Assembly (NCBI GenBank): GCA_036940085.1
Contig: JALLBK010001128.1
Coordinates: 1 to 17,767, forward strand
From: Discostella pseudostelligera
Lineage: Eukaryota; Bacillariophyta; Thalassiosirophyceae; Thalassiosirales; Thalassiosiraceae
Length of the DNA: 17,767 nt
Direction: 5' to 3'
How positions within the stretch are numbered: the first letter of the stretch is position 1; every line of letters begins with the position of its first letter. Shown here piece by piece: positions 1 through 8,700 of this stretch. The notes beneath the pieces were generated by a model that worked only from the letters and a program-made list of their open reading frames with translations, had not been told where the DNA came from and did no database searches. The translations under genes and the position numbers were made by a program.

Positions 1-553
1 GTATTTTAGTTTTTGCATAACCCTAGGTTTCAAACCTCCAAGCGAATGATGGAGAAGAAGTGGTAAATTTGGACTGTCCTGATAATCCGTTCACTAAAGT
101 GATCTTTTAACCTGTGAACTGGGTAAGCAGATGCCCATCGCCAAGTAAATGGCGATGGATAGCAACGAATTCCTACGCAGAAAGAGTTTCCGAGCAATTT
201 TCCAACGCTCCCATATACTTTCCCGCACGTAGACTAAGGTAGGGTTCCCACTGTACAAATACAGCGACGTTTTTGTCAAAGTACAAAACCATGTTAGCGA
301 TCCGGCCTACGTGGAAATTTACTATTCCTACGTCAAAGAGGTCTGAATTTTTGCGAAAAGCCGAATTAGATCTATTTCGATCCCCGTAGCAATACATACG
401 AAGCAACCTCGTGGCACTACAAGAAATGGCGAATACTGGCGATTCGAAACAAACGAATACCAAGCCTACGTACAGCGAAATTTAGAGATTCCTGAGTGGA
501 GGACCTTGTCGCTATTATATAATAATAATAATAATAATAATTGTGTCTCTGCT
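1..553. other. Left flank without a recognisable gene
   Basis: I see no convincing gene here. Short open frames exist on the minus strand (roughly 94-279 and 173-463), but the longer one has no ATG start and begins at a TTG. Neither resembles a family I know, and they overlap each other in different frames. The hexamer CCTACG recurs at about 172, 309, 329 and 466 without regular spacing. The stretch ends in a TAA microsatellite just before the Harbinger transposon. It is probably intergenic or an unrecognised old repeat. Confidence 0.5.
520..540. repeat. (TAA)7 microsatellite
   Basis: Seven perfect TAA units lie 14 bp outside the left target-site duplication of the Harbinger element. This is a simple low-complexity tract that could vary in length between strains. 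Confidence 0.9.
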
Positions 554-556
554 TCA

Positions 557-582
557 GGCTATATCTTTGTTCGACCGGAAAC
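557..582 (+). repeat. Left terminal inverted repeat of the Harbinger element
   Basis: This is the 26-bp inverted repeat whose partner is at 3430-3455, with a single C/T difference near the outer end. It begins GGCT and carries a TTTGTTCG core, in line with plant PIF/Pong ends as I recall them. TCA at 554-556 is the left target duplication. Confidence 0.9.
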
Positions 583-762
583 AGAAAACCTATTTTTTGT
601 GAAGCCCGTTGGGCCTAGAAAGCGGCACTCGATCGTCATTCTACTTTTTCTGTTCATCACATTGGGATTGCTAGACTTTGTTCGCCACATAAAAAATAAA
701 ACACATATTCTTTCGATTTATCCATTGCGCCGAATACCAATATTATTATTAATCCATTAAAA

Positions 763-1473
763 ATGCACGGAACTAAGGCTGGCCGTGGTGCTGGCCGCGG
801 ACTAGCTGCTCACGCTCGGGCTACTGCTGCCTCGAAGCTTGGGGAGGGGGCTGTTGGTGCTCTCACCACCCCGCTTCCCCCTACTCTCAGGACGTCGCCG
901 CGTCGTCAGGCCCTATCATTGTTGAGGACCGTCGATACTACGAGATACTATGAAGAAGCTCATTTGTAAGAAGTTTGCAATGAGGAAGGGTGCAAAAAAG
1001 CAGTATGATGATGTGATGATGTTCATGTTGGTTGGTGGTTAGAGCATCATAGTATTGTCTTCTTATTGGCGTTGATGGTCCATCGCCAATCACCAACTGT
1101 TACTGCTGCAGCTGCACTTGCTGAGCCTGGACCTACACGCGACGAACAGTGAGCAGCTAGTGCTGCATCTCTTTCTCAGGAGCGACGCGTCGAATCTGCC
1201 AAGCGCAATCAGAGCACTAAACAATCTTCCGATGCTGATTTGGTGCTGGAGAACACATACAAATTAGCGCGAGTCGAGGGCATGAAGGGAGTTGCAATTA
1301 GGCATCGTTGCACTGCGGCTGAGATGAAATTGAGGATGATGGACGAGAACCGAGCCTACTATGTTGCAGGAGCTGATGATGCAGTTTCGGGCGAGATGGA
1401 ATTGAATAAGAAGATCAAAAGAGTGATTGATAATTTGCCCCAAACATTTCAAGACCTGACCGGGGACAATTAA
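763..1473 (+). pseudogene. Decayed companion ORF (ORF1-like) of the Harbinger element
   Basis: One reading frame runs from an ATG at 763 to a stop at 1471-1473 but is interrupted by stops at 967-969, 1009-1014 (two in a row) and 1150-1152. Another frame at about 950-1039 reads a basic stretch that looks like the true continuation, so at least one frameshift is present as well. The N-terminus is rich in Gly, Ala and Arg. The last 77 codons, from about 1240, are intact and read a charged, probably helical segment. I do not recognise a domain. Its place inside the transposon, opposite a Harbinger transposase, suggests the second (DNA-binding, Myb/SANT-type) Harbinger protein; that identity is inferred from position only. 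Confidence 0.5.
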
Positions 1474-1641
1474 CATTAAAACTCTAAGTGGGGGGAGGGG
1501 TAGTACTAGTAATAATCATTAAATAATTGACATCAAGTTAAACTCTTCCTACGACTGTAGTACAAGTGTTCAGCTAAGCTACGACGTCGTTTAGCTCTCA
1601 GATTCCATCAAGATTTGAAGATCGTCACAGCCGTCAGACAA

Positions 1642-3052
1642 TCAAATTCCATCGGTCTGATTTGCAAGACCACGAAGTACATGGTAACGAGTTGTTCGCG
1701 ATTCCATCATGTCCAACATTTCATTGTGCAGACAACAGCAAGTGAAAAATATCTTCTCACAGATGGCCATGGAATGGAACTTGAAGCCGTGATCCAATAC
1801 TTTCCAGCGCTTCTTTATAATCCCAAAGACACACTCCACATCTTTCCTCACACTCTCCAGATTGGTGGAAAAGTATCCTTCCATTGACGTTTTGTCCGCA
1901 TGCAAGTAGGGACAGATTGAGGTGGGCCATCGCAAATAACCATTGTCGCATATCAAGTAATATCCTACATCTGTCTTGATCACTCCATCGATTGTGAAGT
2001 ACTCCCACTCCACTGTTGAATACCATTCGGTTCGAACTGCATGAACATTGTGATCCCGTCAAACGATACTCTTATCATTACATGTGCCATATTGAGCACG
2101 TGAAACCCCCATGATACGCCGTTCAAAATTGGAGATACACTGAAATGTGATTGTTGGATATGACTCCTTACCTTTGCAGCGGTTGAAGTCGCCAGCTGGG
2201 GCACGAGACCATTTCACATGTACCACATCCTTTGATCCCATAGCGCCAGGCAGTCCCACCTCATGATATTTCTTTGAAACAGTTCTTAGCTCCTCGGCAT
2301 CGCGTGGAAGTGAAATAATCTTGGTGATGGTCAAAGAAGTAGTTGATGAACTTATGGAAGAACAAACGATGCTCTTCCTTCGAAATATTAGAGTATGCCG
2401 ATATCACACCGAATGGCAAACCATGTCCCAAAATGCAGAGAGCACCAAGCACGTGCAGTTCTGCCTTTATCTGCATAGCCACTGCGGTTTTAATTCTTCT
2501 TGTGGGGAAGATGATATTTTTGTTGATCATCAAAAGAGCCAAGCTCTCCACTTTAGCCAGCGGTAGTCTAAAGGTTGATCGAAATATGCCTTGCCGGTCT
2601 CTCCCCGACAGTCGCCGGGTGCGAGACCTGGTACCTTCGACCCCGTCTCTATCTGACGCAAGGAATTTTCGATACCAACAAGAATCAAATAAATTACCAA
2701 ACTCATAGCCATCACGACAATTACCACGAACCCGTTTTTGTTGATTGTCGGTGGTGACATTGTATTCATCATCGAGGTCATCAAGATGTAGGTCGTCGTC
2801 GTTGCTAGCTAGTGGCGGAGGAGCATCGAATAACAGTGATGTATCACCTAGGGGCAAATCGGACAGTAGATCACGCTCTAATTCATTCAAAAATTGAAGA
2901 GCAAAATCTTCAACTTCGACGTCGCGCTCAAGCCCTGCTTCCATTGCAGCAATGAAGTCATCATCCTCGTCCCACCCACCATCATTTTCATCATTGTCCA
3001 TGAAATCATCATCGATGACAAATGGGGGAATAGGGGGGATCATAATCCTCAT
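1642..3052 (-). pseudogene. Harbinger DDE transposase, frameshifted, with a nonsense codon
   Basis: The frame opens with ATG at 3052 and reads an acidic Asp-rich N-terminus. A helical region follows, typical of the plant transposon protein / DDE_Tnp_4 group (motifs LHVLGALCILGHG and ISKEEHRLFFHKFINYF). Between about 2334 and 2305 the reading shifts frame, and a TGA at 2059-2061 interrupts the second part. All three catalytic positions survive: first Asp in GSKDVVHV (codon 2229-2227), second Asp in LICDNGYL (1947-1945) and Glu in DVECVFGIIKKRW (1836-1834). The C-terminus ends at a TGA at 1644-1642, about 470 residues in total. With only two lesions and an intact DDE triad, the copy probably lost activity recently, unless one lesion is a sequencing error. 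Confidence 0.85.
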
Positions 3053-3089
3053 GATCGACCAGTGGATGGCATGGCGATGTCGGTATCGG

Positions 3090-3127
3090 TATTGATGTTG
3101 ACATGTCTAGTATTGATGTTGATATGT
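3090..3127. repeat. 21-bp tandem duplication inside the transposon
   Basis: TATTGATGTTGACATGT at 3090-3106 is repeated at 3111-3127 with one C/T change. It lies just upstream of the transposase start on the minus strand, in its probable leader or promoter. Confidence 0.8.
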
Positions 3128-3269
3128 GGATTGTGTGTGGACGACGGCATCGAAAAAGTTCCACGTAGACACCAGCACAATCTACGTTTTCTGTTTTGGA
3201 AAAAATTCGTCGACAGATATTTTGTACGATATCCGTTTCGAATCTCAAAATATCTGGCAGCGGAATTCC

Positions 3270-3400
3270 AAAACGAATATATTTCTGGGATATATGTCTA
3301 CAAAGACTCCAAAAAACTGATAAAATCGCGACAGAAAACGAATATTCAAAAAAAAAAGATGGTCCAAGTCACATCGTCCAGGTACGACGGAGATGGTCCA
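3270..3400. repeat. Subterminal short direct repeats of the Harbinger element
   Basis: AAAACGAATAT occurs at 3270-3280 and 3335-3345, and AGATGGTCCA at 3357-3366 and 3391-3400, all within 200 bp of the right end. Subterminal repeats are common transposase-binding sites in this superfamily. That role is inferred here. Confidence 0.45.
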
Positions 3401-3429
3401 TCCGAAACTCCAAAAAAAATATGTTATCC

Positions 3430-3455
3430 GTTTCCGGTCGAACAAAGATACAGCC
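3430..3455 (-). repeat. Right terminal inverted repeat of the Harbinger element
   Basis: Reverse complement of 557-582 with one mismatch, followed at once by TCA (3456-3458), which matches the TCA before the left end. Confidence 0.9.
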
Positions 3456-3458
3456 TCA

Positions 3459-3783
3459 TTGATTCATCGTCTTGCATTTCAGTATCCTGGCCAAATCAAT
3501 GCCACGCGGAGGACCAGAGCCACGTGGATGTCCAAGTAAGGAATCTCCCGCCAAATCAATGCCACGTGGAAGAATAATGAGTCAGTAGAAATATATTGGC
3601 GGGAGAGTTCGCGCTCACGCGTACGTCAGCCACCAGCGACGAAAACAACAGTGCCACCGCCGCCCCGACACCGACACCTGCACCATGACATGAATAATGA
3701 GTCAGTAGCAGCAGCAGTAGCAGTAGGCGGCCTCGAACAATATCAACTCCCCTTCCATAACATAATAATCTTGTATTTGCGCC
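3459..3783 (+). promoter_or_regulatory. Repeat-rich promoter region of the methyltransferase gene
   Basis: This gene-free stretch holds several repeated motifs. A 20-bp unit, CCAAATCAATGCCACG(C/T)GGA, occurs at 3491-3510 and 3551-3570. A perfect 17-bp unit containing the bZIP-like site TGAGTCA occurs at 3572-3588 and 3692-3708. CACGTG boxes lie at 3521-3526 and 3563-3568. TCCCGCCAAA (3546-3555) and its inverse TTGGCGGGA (3596-3604) resemble E2F sites. The repeat spacings are 60 and 120 bp. A GCAGCAGTAG-type trinucleotide tract follows at about 3707-3726. The Harbinger insertion stops about 325 bp before the start codon. Function as a promoter is inferred from position. Confidence 0.5.
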
Positions 3784-5036
3784 ATGGGACGAATAATTGC
3801 TTCCGCCGCAGCGGCAACCTACGGCTTTCTCTTCGCTTCATCATCAACAACAGCCTTCACCACTCAATCAGTCTCGATAATAAGCAGTGTCCATGAATCC
3901 CTCCGATCACCGTCCTCTTCCTCTCTGTCCATGGGACTAAAATCCTCTATCCTAAGCAATGTAGTCACTAAGGCAATTCAGCATCCCATCGCCACCACTG
4001 TTGCCGGGTCTGCCATTGTCACCACCGCCGCGGTAAAACTCGTACTCGATCGTCCCTCACGTACCTACAGTGCCGACTCAGTAGCACGTGAATACGATGC
4101 ATGGACTCAAGATGGCATCCTTGAATACTACTGGGGGGAACACATCCATCTTGGGTACTACAATGATGAAGAGTTGGTAAATGGGTACAAGAAGAAGGAC
4201 TTTATTCAAGCCAAATATGATTTTATTGATGAAATGATGAAATTTGGTGGTATTGACCCACGTGTCGATTCAGGTGCCAAGGTATTGGATGTGGGATGTG
4301 GATTTGGTGGGACTAGTCGCTATTTGGCGGATAAGTTGGGACCATCGGCGGATGTTACTGGTATTACATTAAGTCCTAATCAGGTGAAGCGAGGGACGGA
4401 ATTGGCTGCTGAGCGTGGATTGAAGAATGCGAAATTTATGGTTATGAATGCATTGGAGATGGATTTTCCAGACAATACCTTTGATATTGTCTGGGCATGT
4501 GAGAGTGGAGAGCACATGCCGGATAAGGAGGCATATATTAATGAAATGATGAGAGTGTTGAAGCCAGGAGGAACGTTTGTGATGGCGACTTGGTGTCAGC
4601 GGGATGATAGGGAGGTGCCGTTCAGTGAGAAGGACAAGCGTGATTTGAGATTCTTGTATGAAGAATGGTAGGTTACTGTTTTGTCTGGTACATCTCCAGG
4701 AATATTTGAAGACAATACGATCTGACTTGTTTGTTTTTCTTTTGATTCAGGACGCACCCCTACTTCATCTCCATAGAAGCGTACAAAGATCTCATTGACG
4801 CCACCAAATTGATGGGACCTGTCAAAACTGCCGATTGGGTAACCGAAACAATTGCATCATGGCGTCATTCTATTTGGGTTGGAATTTATGACCCAGTTGG
4901 TTGGATCTTCAAGCCTACGAAATATTTGAAATGTGTCCGAGATGCGTATTGTTTGGAGAGGATGCACCGAGCGTTCAAGAGGGGGCTGATGCAGTATGGC
5001 ATGTTTGCGGCAACGAAGGCGAAGAAAGACGATTGA
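3784..5036 (+). CDS. Plastid MPBQ/MSBQ-type methyltransferase (cyanobacterial Sll0418-like), two exons
   Basis: Exon 1 is 3784-4667, the intron 4668-4750 (83 nt, gtaggt...ttcag) and exon 2 4751-5036, giving 389 aa. The N-terminus is hydrophobic with an Ala-Phe junction (TTA|FTTQ, residues 22-28), as expected for a bipartite signal/transit peptide into a secondary plastid. The SAM-dependent methyltransferase fold shows motif I VLDVGCGFGG (167-176), ITLSPNQ (194-200) and RVLKPGG (257-263). The segment EYYWGEHIHLGYY (114-126) and the C-terminal GLMQYGMFAA are like Synechocystis Sll0418, which methylates 2-methyl-6-phytyl-1,4-benzoquinol in tocopherol and plastoquinone synthesis. It could instead be a gamma-tocopherol methyltransferase, a related family, so the substrate is inferred. 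The ATG at 3784 (gccATGg context) is the first in frame. An Asp-Asp end after a Lys-rich tail closes the protein. Confidence 0.87.
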
Positions 5037-5079
5037 TAGTTGTTAGTGATGTGACCATCTAAAAGTAAAGATTAGTTGA

Positions 5080-5616
5080 TCACCTGGGGAGTGCTTCCCT
5101 CTGGTGGATGGAGCGAAGGAGAGAGCTGTTTTTAAAAGACTCAAACTCATCTCCGAAGCGGATCGACGTCGATTTCAACAAAACATTGCCGAAATGTTGA
5201 GCATAGAAATCCTTGACTACCATCGGAAGAATGGGAGAGTAACAATGATTCTTGGCCAACCCACGATCCAAGATATCAATCGTCTTGAAGAGGAACTGAT
5301 GTGGATCGCAGCGAAGGAAACGACGACCCTCGGAGGAGGAGAGCATGGTCATATTGGGATGATCATGGAATCAACGAAGTACCTCGCGATGACCAACAGC
5401 ATACCATTCATTCATCCTACTACTAACCCTGGATTGGTTCACATTCCTCCAATGACGGAAGAGACACAATATGAGGCGGTTGACGAAGATTACTTGTATG
5501 AGCTGAAGGAACATCCGATGGGATATCTCGGTGTCACTGCGAGAGACATGCTAAATCACTTCGGTGGGCTGCTATCGTGCATCAACCGTAGATTGACGCA
5601 AAGAAAAGAGGTCTGA
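5080..5616 (+). pseudogene. Orphan Copia-type gag fragment, internally shortened
   Basis: The frame is open from 5080 (after a TGA at 5077) to a TGA at 5614-5616, but no ATG lies near its beginning; the first codon sometimes taken as a start is GTG. The text MILGQPTIQDINRLEEEL, then LGGGEHGHIGMIM and PFIHPTTNPG, then YLGVTARDMLNHF, follows the order of the N-terminal gag segment seen in diatom Copia-like retrotransposons (recognised from memory). The usual stretch of about 30-40 residues between the PG motif region and the YLxVTxxxML motif is shortened. No zinc knuckle, protease, integrase, reverse transcriptase or LTR is nearby. It starts 43 bp after the methyltransferase stop codon, so it lies in or next to that gene's 3' UTR. 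It is a relic or, less likely, a domesticated small gene. Confidence 0.6.
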
Positions 5617-5781
5617 AACAGTCTGGAACTAGATATTTTGCATTCACATCGACTATCGTAGACAGTAAATAGTGACTCAATATAATATCTACAATCGAGA
5701 ATCGAGTTCGAACGAGGAACTGTCCACTCGCACAGTAATGGAATGGAACATCAATATGAGGAAACATCAATTAATCGTTAT

Positions 5782-8700
5782 TTAGTATGTAGTAACTGCC
5801 TGCGTAGTCATATTGGTTCTGTCATTCAACGGCCCCGACTTATCCTGACCACTTTCATTTCCTGCTTTACTGAATAGCCGAGGATTGATCGTCACACTGT
5901 TGGTGCAGTTGTTTGTCTTGTATATCCCCACTAACCTATCGGCAAGTTCGAACATATTGTTTCGCAGCGAGATGATAATAAATTGTGCATTTTTCGTGCG
6001 CTCCTTGATGTAGTGTGCAACAATCGATACGTTCTTGAAGTCTAACGCTGCATCGATCTCGTCCATAACATAAAGAGGGGTGGGCTTGTAGTGATGTAAA
6101 GCAAACACCAGTGCAAGCGAGGACAGAGTCTTCTCTCCACCGGAGAGATTTGCGATGTTCTTCCACGACTTTTTAGGTGGCCGGACTGAGAAGACAATGC
6201 CTTCGGAAAATGGATCCAGGGAATCCACAAGTTCCAATTCTGCATCTCCACCAAGAGTTATCATCTGGTACATCTCTTTCAATTTGAGAGTTATCAGCGA
6301 AAATCCATCCATGAACTTTTCCAGGCGAAGTCTACGAAGGTCCTCATGCTCTTTCCTCGCATCATTACGCATTTGTGTGATCTGGTCGAGATCGGTTACA
6401 CTGAAACAAACATTCGATTGATCAATAAATGAGTCAAGTAGTAGGAAGTGAGAAGCTGTCGTCACTTGAAAATAACTTACCGTGACAAGTAGTCTGCCTC
6501 CTTCTTTCGATACTCTGCAATGGCTCCCATATTTGCATTCTTGGCGAGAGTATCCCTCTCCTCCTCAAGAACAGAGATGTCATTCTTGATCGACTCCAGG
6601 CTGTACTGCTCCAAAGATGCATCTGCAAGTTTGGGTAAGGAGGAGGGGCCTCTTTTGACCTTTCTGGAATCATCTTCCGTCGATTCTACCCCATAAGACT
6701 CACTGTTTGTCGCTTCGTCGCCGCCTTCATCCGTAGAATTATGCTCTTCACCATCAGATTCCTTGGCGTCAACTTTTTCACTGCTATCTCCCTCTTCATC
6801 GTCCTCGTCGTCCGAAAAATCAAAGTCGATCTCTTCTTGCTTCTCGACGTTGCATAGTTGTTCAATTTCTTTCATCCAATGATTGGCCTTCTTCTCTGCA
6901 TCCTTAATCTGCTTGTCAAGATTTTCAACCTTTGCAGTCAACTCCACCTCGGCGCACTTGAGTTTTTGCTGAACCTTCTTTAGTTTGTCGTACTCACTAG
7001 TGATCAAACCGAGTGCCTCCTTCTTCTCGGCTTCGTCCTTCTTTACCTGCTCGTAAGCTTCCATTACCTCCTTAGCTTGCTCTTCCAGCTCCCGGTGCTC
7101 CTCCTGCATCTGCTCCAATGCCACCTTGCTTACCTGCAATTCAGTCTCGTTCGTTTCCTTTGACTGCATAGCCTTCTTGATGGTCTTCTTCGCGTTTGAA
7201 ATCGTGCTCTTGGCTTCATTAAGCTCTTTGTTGGCATCATTCAAGGCTTTTTTGGCTTTGTCGCATGCCTTTTGCTGATTTTTAAGCTTCGATCCACCAG
7301 CGTTTAGAATGCTCTTCTGAAGCTTCGCTACTTCTTCCTCAAGTTCCGACGTGGCAGCAACGCAGGAAGCCATCTCAGCCTTGCACTTCTCAACCTTTTT
7401 GAGTAGTTCCGCCTTCTTTTGTTCATCCGCAGCTGACAGTGTGCTTTGTATGCGCAACGATGGAAGTTGTTTAGTCAACTCTTCTCTGGTGGTATCAAAC
7501 CCGTCAATTTCCATTCGGAGTTTAGGAAGCTTTACCGACAGTGATTTGACGAGCTTGGTAAGAGAACGAATCTCGTCGGACAATTCGCGGCGTCGGCTGC
7601 GGCATGCCTTAACTTCCTCCTGGGCTGCGTTCGCCTGTTCTTCAAGCCGCTTCAGTTCCTCCGGTGAGGAATCAGCAATGGCACTCATATCTGCAGCGCC
7701 AGTCTTTCCATTCTGAAGGAGATATCAGAACAATGGTGGATCACCATAAGTTAATACGACGTGGCGATACAAAGAAGTGAGGTCGTGCAATAAATCTCTT
7801 ACCGATAGTTTCATCTTGGCCTTCTGCACCGAATTGCCACCACCCGACATCGTACCCGAAGTCTCAATGAGCTTTCCACATTCCGTCACGACTCTCCAGC
7901 GCTTGCCAAAATCGTAGGCCCACCTGGTAGCTGTCTCCAGATCCGGAGCAACGAGCGTGTCTCCGACTGCCAAGAAGAGTGCCGGTGTGATCGAAGAATG
8001 TCCCGGATTAATGAGGTCGAATAATCGAGGAGCGCCCTCTGGCGTTTCAACAGAGCGGTCATGTGCACCCTTTTTCATCTTATCCAATGGTACGAAGCTC
8101 GCCCTTCCAAGGTTGTGCTTGCGAAGGAATTCAAGACATCGTTGGGTCCCAGCAGTTGTTTGGACAACAATATGGTCCAACATGCCACAGGCTGTCGAGA
8201 CAGCAACATCATACTTTTCGTCGATGGTGGCAAGATCACCGAGGCGTCCCATCACACCACAGCTAGCCAGCTCCCCATTTTTCTTGGAAGCCTTGAGGAT
8301 AGCGGATGCAACTCGGGAGTGGCCGGTAGTGGATTGCATGGACGCCTTGGCAATCTCTACCCGAGTCTACATCGGAGTATTGATGAGAAATATGAGTGAA
8401 TGACCGTACAGCACTCAAAGATAACACATAGCACCCACACAACTTACCAAAAGATCAGTACTCTTCTTGGAAAGAGTCGCCTCCTTCTCGCCCAACTCCC
8501 TAAACTCCTTTTCTGCCTCGGCTACGCGCGCCTCACTTGATGCCCACTCCTTTTCACATTCCTTGTACTCATTCCTCGTCGCAATTTGCTTGCTATCCAA
8601 CGACGATAACTCCTCCTCGGATTTCTCGAGCTGCTCCAGAGCACGTGATACTGTATCCTCGAGTAGTTTCACCTCCATCTGCACAGTATCGAATGCATTT

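Larger units (their letters stand above)
557..3455. mobile_element. PIF/Harbinger-type DNA transposon, 2899 bp, both genes broken
   Basis: The ends are defined directly from sequence. A 26-bp inverted repeat starts GGCTATATCTTTGTTCGACC at 557-582. Its reverse complement lies at 3430-3455 with one mismatch, and similarity continues inward at about 17 of 22 positions (583-604 against 3408-3429). The trinucleotide TCA flanks both sides (554-556 and 3456-3458), which fits the 3-bp target duplication of this superfamily, although the usual target is TTA or TAA. Inside are a plus-strand ORF1-like remnant (763-1473) and a minus-strand DDE transposase (3052-1642), giving the two-gene convergent layout of Harbinger elements. 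The transposase has one frameshift and one in-frame stop, so this copy is not autonomous. The near-identical ends suggest a fairly recent insertion that could still be mobilised by an active relative. Confidence 0.88.

Noticed and set aside
94..463. Two overlapping minus-strand open frames in the left flank
   Set aside because: The longer starts at TTG with a stop just upstream. Neither shows a known motif, and no splice-compatible partner exons are visible.
506..760. Plus-strand frame with an Asn run (84 codons)
   Set aside because: It starts at TTG, its Asn run is the TAA microsatellite, and it crosses the left end of the transposon.
3446..3570. CCAAATCAATGCCACG repeat as part of the transposon
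   Set aside because: Both copies lie outside the right target duplication at 3456-3458, so they belong to the host promoter region rather than to the element.
2894..3577. Long plus-strand frame of 227 codons across the transposon right end
   Set aside because: It is antisense to the acidic transposase N-terminus, crosses the inverted repeat and target duplication, and has no domain.
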